Shown: positions 15,918 through 19,459 of the stretch, in pieces
How positions within the stretch are numbered: the stretch's first letter is position 1
How the letters are laid out: every line of letters begins with the position of its first letter
NCBI GenBank assembly: GCA_044355095.1
Contig: JBIKYT010000039.1
Location: 1-19,459 of the forward strand
Reading direction: 5' to 3'
Length of the DNA: 19,459 nucleotides
From: Casp-actino8 sp044355095
GTDB taxonomy: Bacteria; Actinomycetota; Acidimicrobiia; Acidimicrobiales; Ilumatobacteraceae
Translations under genes and position numbers: made by a program
Notes under the pieces: generated by a model
What the model saw: the letters and a program-made list of their open reading frames with translations, nothing else
Database searches by the model: none
Told to the model about the DNA's origin: nothing

Positions 15918-16417
15918 GCATTACCGGAGTACGCGTTGGCCAAGGTTTTGATATTCATCGTTTCAGCGATGATCCGAATCGACCGTTGGTTTTAGGTGGA
16001 GTCATATTTGAGGGTGTACGCGGACTTGAAGGTCATAGTGACGCTGATGCAATTGCGCACGCATGTGCCGATGCATTGTTAGGTGCTGCTGGCCTTGGCG
16101 ACATTGGTCAGCATTTTCCTGATACCGATCCACAATGGAAAGGTGTTGCTTCGCTCAAGCTTCTCGATCACGTCGCCATGTTGGTGCGTGCTCAAGGTTG
16201 GGTCATTGGCAACATCGATTGCAGTGTCGTATGTGAACAACCAAAGTTGGCACCACGTCGCGAAAAGATGCAACAAAACTTGTCGACGGCAACTGGTGCA
16301 CCAGTGTCGGTCAAAGGTCGGCGTGCTGAAGGTCTCGGTGCGCTCGGTCGTCAAGAAGGAATTGCTTGTTGGGCAGTTGCCGTGATTTTTCAATTGGAAA
16401 ACAGGAGTGAAGTCTGA
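15914..16417 (+). CDS. ispF: 2-C-methyl-D-erythritol 2,4-cyclodiphosphate synthase
   Basis: IspF cyclises CDP-ME 2-phosphate to MEcPP with release of CMP, in the MEP pathway; homologues are trimers with a metal at each active site. The 167-residue protein has the metal ligands D13 and H15 (GFDIHRF) and H49 (AHA), the GHSDADAIAHACADALLGAA block, GDIGQHFPDTDP, and the C-terminal VSVKGRRAEGLGALGRQEGI. The usual KATTTE near the cytidine site reads KGRRAE here, a noticeable difference. Its start overlaps the ispD stop by four bases and its stop shares one base with the rlmB ATG, so the three genes are translated together. Confidence 0.95.
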   Translation: MSITGVRVGQGFDIHRFSDDPNRPLVLGGVIFEGVRGLEGHSDADAIAHACADALLGAAGLGDIGQHFPDTDPQWKGVASLKLLDHVAMLVRAQGWVIGNIDCSVVCEQPKLAPRREKMQQNLSTATGAPVSVKGRRAEGLGALGRQEGIACWAVAVIFQLENRSEV

Positions 16418-17457
16418 TGGCTGCGCGAAAAAGTTCGAGTCCCCGTCCAGTGTCTGGCGGTAAGGGCAAACCTGCACCAAAGCCAGCAGGGCGTGAGCGT
16501 CCGGCGTCGCGCAAAGTGTCGGCGGCTAAGGCCAAGCCATCATCTGCAGGCGGTCCCGTAGCCAAAGGTCGTAACCCCGGACCGTCTAGTCGTGGACCAC
16601 GCGTTCCAGACGCCCGTGGCGCCGCACGAACTGGTCCTGTGCAAGCAGGACCGATCAAGCCCGGTCGTGGTTCGGGCCGCGGGTCGGGTCGTGCAACAGG
16701 TGACAAAGATGATGATCTCGGTGGCACCCAGATTGAAGGTCGCCAAGCAGTTCGTGAACTCTTGATTGCCGGTCGACGCCGAACATTTGAAGTGTGGATC
16801 GCTGGCGACCTTGATGAAAGCGATGTTGTTGAAGACATCAAGCAACTCGCGCGCGCGAACCGCGTGTCAGTGATTGAAGTGAGTCGCAAGAAACTTGATT
16901 ACACCGCACGCAGCGAGGCGCCGCAAGGCGTTCTTGCACATGCTGAAGCTTTGCCGTCGGTTCCGATTGATGCATTGCTGCGTCGTCGGCCAGGCAAGGC
17001 GCCGTTCTTAGTTGCAGTCGACGGCGTGACCGATCCCGGCAACCTGGGAGCGTTGTTGCGCTGTTGCGATGGTGCCGGCGTTGACGGAGTGATTTTGCCG
17101 CGTCACCGCAGTGTGCACATCACTCCAACAGTGGCCAAGACGTCCGTTGGTGCGATCGAATATGTGCCGATGGCTGTGGTGGGTGGGTTGCCCACAACTT
17201 TGGCCCGTATGCGCGAACTCGGTATTTGGGTTGTAGGTCTCGATGACGCCGCTGACAAGTCGCTCTTTGAACTCGGAGACTTGGCGACTGAGGGCATTTG
17301 CTTGGTCATGGGCGCTGAAGGAACTGGGCTATCTCGCCTCGTGCGTGAACGTTGTGACCTGATTGTGAGCATTCCGATGAAGGGTCGTCTGAGTTCACTG
17401 AATGTTTCTGTGGCAGCTTCGCTTGCCACATATGAAGTCGCCCGTCATCGTCGCTAG
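16417..17457 (+). CDS. rlmB: TrmH/SpoU family rRNA 2'-O-methyltransferase, RlmB-like
   Basis: A 346-residue SPOUT methyltransferase, most like RlmB, which methylates the 2'-O of G2251 in 23S rRNA (E. coli numbering). Residues 1-101 are a basic, low-complexity Lys/Arg/Gly/Pro/Ser-rich tail with no fold recognised. Residues about 104-180 are the substrate-binding domain (IEGRQAVRELL). The knotted catalytic domain follows with motif 1 DPGNLGALLR (207-216), motif 2 LVMGAEGTGL (297-306) and motif 3 IPMKGRLSSLNVSVAASLA (320-338). The tail is longer than in E. coli RlmB and may add RNA contacts. AGGAG at 16402-16406 is upstream. The exact target nucleotide is inferred from family; TrmH-type relatives modify tRNA. 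Confidence 0.9.
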   Translation: MAARKSSSPRPVSGGKGKPAPKPAGRERPASRKVSAAKAKPSSAGGPVAKGRNPGPSSRGPRVPDARGAARTGPVQAGPIKPGRGSGRGSGRATGDKDDDLGGTQIEGRQAVRELLIAGRRRTFEVWIAGDLDESDVVEDIKQLARANRVSVIEVSRKKLDYTARSEAPQGVLAHAEALPSVPIDALLRRRPGKAPFLVAVDGVTDPGNLGALLRCCDGAGVDGVILPRHRSVHITPTVAKTSVGAIEYVPMAVVGGLPTTLARMRELGIWVVGLDDAADKSLFELGDLATEGICLVMGAEGTGLSRLVRERCDLIVSIPMKGRLSSLNVSVAASLATYEVARHRR

Positions 17458-17482
17458 CCTGCAGGCGTTGCGTCAGCGACAC

Positions 17483-17554
17483 GCCGGGTTAGCTCAGTGG
17501 TAGAGCAACCGCCTTGTAAGTGGTAGGTCGTGGGTTCAATCCCCACACCCGGCT
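17483..17554 (+). tRNA. tRNA-Thr (anticodon TGT)
   Basis: A complete cloverleaf: acceptor GCCGGGT/ACCCGGC, D arm GCTC...GAGC, anticodon stem ACCGC/GTGGT with loop CTTGTAA giving anticodon TGT, and T arm GTGGG-TTCAATC-CCCAC. The discriminator is T and no CCA is encoded. It reads ACA and related threonine codons. It lies 25 bases after rlmB on the same strand and could be cotranscribed or have its own start; the gap is too short to tell. The uridine kinase stop on the other strand is 20 bases downstream. Confidence 0.96.
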
Positions 17555-17574
17555 CTCTTTGTACCGCGATTGGG

Positions 17575-18207
17575 TCAGCGCAAAACTTCACGAATACGGG
17601 CGACGAGCACATTGAATGCGGCGTCGTTTTGGCCACCTTCAGGGAAAATCACGTCAGCGAAGCGCTTACTTGGCTCGACGAAAAATTCGTGACTGGGCCG
17701 AACAGTCGCCAAATACTGAGCAATCACGCTGTCGTGCGTGCGTCCGCGGTCGGTGATGTCGCGTTGGAGTCGTCGCGTGAGGCGAATGTCGGCAGGCGTG
17801 TCAACAAAAATCTTGAGATCAAAAAGTTCACGCAGGGCCGGATCAATCAAGGCCAAAATGCCTTCAAAAACCACAATTTGGGTGGGATGAACAACTTCGA
17901 CCTCGGTTGAACGATTGTGGTCGGCATAGTCGTAGACCGGAACTTCGATCGTGTCCCCGGCGATGAGGTCGGTGAGTTGCTTGATCATGAGAGGCCACTC
18001 AAAAGCATCGGGATGGTCGTAGTTGGCGGCCGCCCGAACCTCAAAGGCCTCGTGCGTGCGGTCGATGTAATAAGCGTCTTGGCGAATCAAGGCCAGATTG
18101 TCGGGGCCAATGACCTCAACGAGTCGCTCGGCGACGGTCGTCTTGCCCGAGCACGTGCCTCCAGCGACGCCAATAACGAAAGGTTTTGCGGCATTTTCCC
18201 TGCTCAT
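17575..18207 (-). CDS. udk: Uridine kinase
   Basis: Uridine kinase phosphorylates uridine and cytidine in pyrimidine salvage. The 210-residue protein has the P-loop GGTCSGKTT (residues 16-24), the DAYYID motif, NYDHPDAFEW, VPVYDYADHNRS and FEGILAL, all typical of Udk, and the length is normal (E. coli 213). The frame is open to 18297, but ATG 18207 gives the usual start just before the P-loop. No ribosome binding site is seen; a TACTCT box on the minus strand (18217-18222) ends nine bases upstream, so a leaderless or near-leaderless transcript is possible. It diverges from the DUF3263 gene across 106 bases. Confidence 0.93.
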   Translation of the reverse strand: MSRENAAKPFVIGVAGGTCSGKTTVAERLVEVIGPDNLALIRQDAYYIDRTHEAFEVRAAANYDHPDAFEWPLMIKQLTDLIAGDTIEVPVYDYADHNRSTEVEVVHPTQIVVFEGILALIDPALRELFDLKIFVDTPADIRLTRRLQRDITDRGRTHDSVIAQYLATVRPSHEFFVEPSKRFADVIFPEGGQNDAAFNVLVARIREVLR

Positions 18208-18216
18208 GCACACAGG

Positions 18217-18222
18217 AGAGTA
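18217..18222 (-). promoter_or_regulatory. Candidate -10 box for udk
   Basis: On the minus strand this reads TACTCT, fitting TAnnnT, and ends nine bases before the udk ATG. Transcription would begin within about two bases of the start codon. No -35 box and no Shine-Dalgarno sequence are evident. Support is limited to the short match and the spacing. Confidence 0.3.
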
Positions 18223-18313
18223 GTCGCTAGCGGCTCTTATAGCACCCTTGTCGTCGAGAAATGGTTTCCGTCGGTGCTTGTATTGGGGCACCTCCAACGG
18301 GCAGGCTTAAGGC

Positions 18314-18574
18314 ATGTCCCTAAGCGAACGTGAACAAGCAATCCTGGATTTTGAGCGGGGCTGGTGGACCGAAGATGGCGTTAAAGACCTGATGTTGCGC
18401 GAGCGCTTCAGTTGTTCGGCTGATGATTACTACAACGAATTGAACAGGCTGCTGGATACCACCGAAGCATTGGCGTACGATCCTCTTGTTGTTCGCCGTT
18501 TGCAAAGGGCGCGCGAACGACGTCGTCGTATGCGTCTTGATGGCGCTTCTGAGTCCGGAGGGTTACAAGCATGA
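18314..18574 (+). CDS. DUF3263 family protein
   Basis: An 86-residue actinobacterial protein of the DUF3263 family. It starts LSEREQAILDFERGWWTEDG, then LRERFSCSADDYYNELNRLL and a Arg-rich C-terminal helix (VVRRLQRARERRRRMRLDG). The fold looks like a small helical, possibly HTH-like, nucleic-acid-binding protein; the function is unknown. It overlaps the LytR_C gene by four bases (ATGA), a pairing also seen in other actinobacteria, so a shared envelope-related role is possible. Its start has no clear Shine-Dalgarno sequence. Confidence 0.88.
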   Translation: MSLSEREQAILDFERGWWTEDGVKDLMLRERFSCSADDYYNELNRLLDTTEALAYDPLVVRRLQRARERRRRMRLDGASESGGLQA

Positions 18575-19182
18575 ACACAGAAGATGCCAACGAATCAACA
18601 GGTCGTGGTGGCCGAGGTGGCGCGAACGGCGTCAGCGTTTCAACCACACTGAGTGTGATTGTCGCTGCGATTGCCGTCTTGCTCGGTTTCTTAATTTTGC
18701 GAGATGTCAATCGTGATCGCGATGATGTCAGTGCACCGATTACGACTGAAGCAGCAATCGTTGATCCTTCCGGAGAAGTCACTGTTGCGCCTACCGAAAC
18801 AACCACGCTTCCACGGAGTGGTTTCAAGGTTTTAGTTGCCAATGCTTCTGGAGTGACTGGTTCGGCTGGACAGATGTCGACTGCACTGCAGTCAGAACAA
18901 TTCATTGTTTCGCAACCCATCAACGCTGATGTCACGTACGGTAAGCAAAGTGTCACGGTTGTTTTCTATGTGCCCGGATATGAAGCCGGCGCAACTGCTG
19001 TCGCCGAAATTTTGGGTGGGATTCAAATTCAGCCTGTTGCAACACCAGCACCAGTTGAAGGTGGTTCACTTGGCGAAGCACAAGTCTTAGTCATGCTGGG
19101 GACCGACCTCGCTGGCAAGTTGTTGCCAGGTGCATTACCCGCAGCTCCGGTTGACACCACGACAACTGTTGCCCCCACCTGA
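18571..19182 (+). CDS. Membrane-anchored LytR_C domain protein
   Basis: A 203-residue protein with a short Gly-rich cytoplasmic N-terminus, one membrane segment at about 25-45 (TLSVIVAAIAVLLGFLILRD), a Thr/Pro/Glu-rich linker, and a LytR C-terminal domain (LytR_C) from about 84 (FKVLVANASGVTGSAGQMS) to about 175. The tail is Pro/Thr-rich. LytR_C domains occur at the end of LytR-CpsA-Psr wall-polymer ligases and as stand-alone envelope proteins in actinobacteria. There is no LCP catalytic domain here, so it is not a ligase. It is coupled to DUF3263 by a four-base overlap and its stop is one base from the convergent glycerate kinase stop. Confidence 0.88.
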   Translation: MNTEDANESTGRGGRGGANGVSVSTTLSVIVAAIAVLLGFLILRDVNRDRDDVSAPITTEAAIVDPSGEVTVAPTETTTLPRSGFKVLVANASGVTGSAGQMSTALQSEQFIVSQPINADVTYGKQSVTVVFYVPGYEAGATAVAEILGGIQIQPVATPAPVEGGSLGEAQVLVMLGTDLAGKLLPGALPAAPVDTTTTVAPT

Positions 19183-19183
19183 T

Positions 19184-19459
19184 TTACTGCGGCGAAATTT
19201 GCCGCAATAATTCAAGTGCTGCGTGCTCAATGCACCACAGTGGTTCGTTCATTGCTTTGTCGTGACCATACATTTCAGTCAACGAAATTAAGGGTTTAGG
19301 TCGCACGACTTCTGCATCAAGTTCGGCATCAAATTCGAATGAGCCGACAATGGCAGCGACTGGAGTTTTGAAATGCTGGCAGTTGTCAATGACACCACCG
19401 ACAACTTTTCCTTCGTAACTCGTGTGATCGAGTTGACCTTCACCAGTAATCACAAGGTC
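19184..19459 (-). CDS. Glycerate kinase, C-terminal part (cut by window edge)
   Basis: The last 91 or so residues of a glycerate kinase of the GlxK/GarK family, which phosphorylates D-glycerate to a phosphoglycerate. The visible DLVITGEGQLD (with the following S-Y-EGKVVGGV) matches the conserved family motif near the C-terminus, followed by TPVAAIVGSFE. The stop is at 19184-19186 on the minus strand. The reading frame runs without interruption to the window edge, so the gene is truncated by the window only and its start and N-terminal domain are unseen. Confidence 0.85.
   Translation of the reverse strand, partial: DLVITGEGQLDHTSYEGKVVGGVIDNCQHFKTPVAAIVGSFEFDAELDAEVVRPKPLISLTEMYGHDKAMNEPLWCIEHAALELLRQISPQ

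Noticed and set aside
16311..16889. Minus-strand open frame of 192 codons
   Set aside because: It lies antisense to the low-complexity start of rlmB and its Pro/Arg/Ser-rich translation has no domain; the rlmB frame has clear motifs.
17449..17480. Possible terminator hairpin after rlmB
   Set aside because: There is a 6-base inverted repeat (GTCGCT/AGCGAC) with a long loop and an inner palindrome, but no T-run, and it lies just before the tRNA; too weak to call.
1..19459. CRISPR arrays, insertion sequences, integrases, toxin-antitoxin or phage-defence genes
   Set aside because: No regularly spaced direct repeats, terminal inverted repeats, transposase-like or defence-like domains were seen on either strand by eye.

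Overview
The window is ordinary-looking chromosomal DNA from a bacterium that is most likely an actinomycetote, probably of the class Acidimicrobiia. That placement is inferred from gene content and order: a DUF3263 gene joined to a LytR_C gene, a pair of ArsA/Get3-like ATPases resembling mycobacterial Rv3679/Rv3680, a GlxR-like CRP regulator, ispD-ispF-rlmB, many GTG starts and moderate GC. The genome is tightly packed. There is no gene-free stretch over 300 bases, several genes overlap by 1 to 4 bases, and convergent genes touch or overlap. No insertion sequences, phage genes, CRISPR arrays or broken genes were seen.

Layout. Positions 1-106 hold a minus-strand tRNA-Pro(CGG) with its terminator hairpin. 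Positions 229-963 encode a secreted lipoprotein with a peptidoglycan-binding domain. Positions 964-3507 (minus) are a three-gene unit: two ArsA/Get3-like ATPases followed by a small receiver-domain protein. Reading away from it, 3510-5972 (plus) holds an NfeD-like membrane protein whose protease-like domain looks inactive, an unrecognised helical protein and an AlkB-family dioxygenase. Positions 5984-8963 (minus) are selA-selB, the synthesis and delivery arms of selenocysteine insertion. Positions 9012-10240 (plus) are fxsA and a NUDT19-like Nudix hydrolase.

Positions 10249-11031 (minus) encode a sigma-factor-like regulator. It diverges from 11133-14510 (plus), a large FHA-membrane-triple-ATPase protein of the EssC/EccC type VII secretion kind, with no other secretion gene in view. 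A CRP/FNR regulator (minus) overlaps the end of that gene. Positions 15171-17554 (plus) carry ispD, ispF (MEP isoprenoid pathway), the 23S rRNA methyltransferase-like rlmB and tRNA-Thr(TGT). Uridine kinase (minus) follows, then the DUF3263 and LytR_C pair (plus), and the C-terminal end of a glycerate kinase (minus) cut by the window edge.

Most genes are housekeeping or envelope functions. The parts most worth a second look are the orphan EssC-like motor with its divergent sigma-like neighbour, the selA-selB pair without selC, selD or a selenoprotein in view, the receiver protein attached to the Get3-like pair, and the apparently dead protease domain of the NfeD protein.
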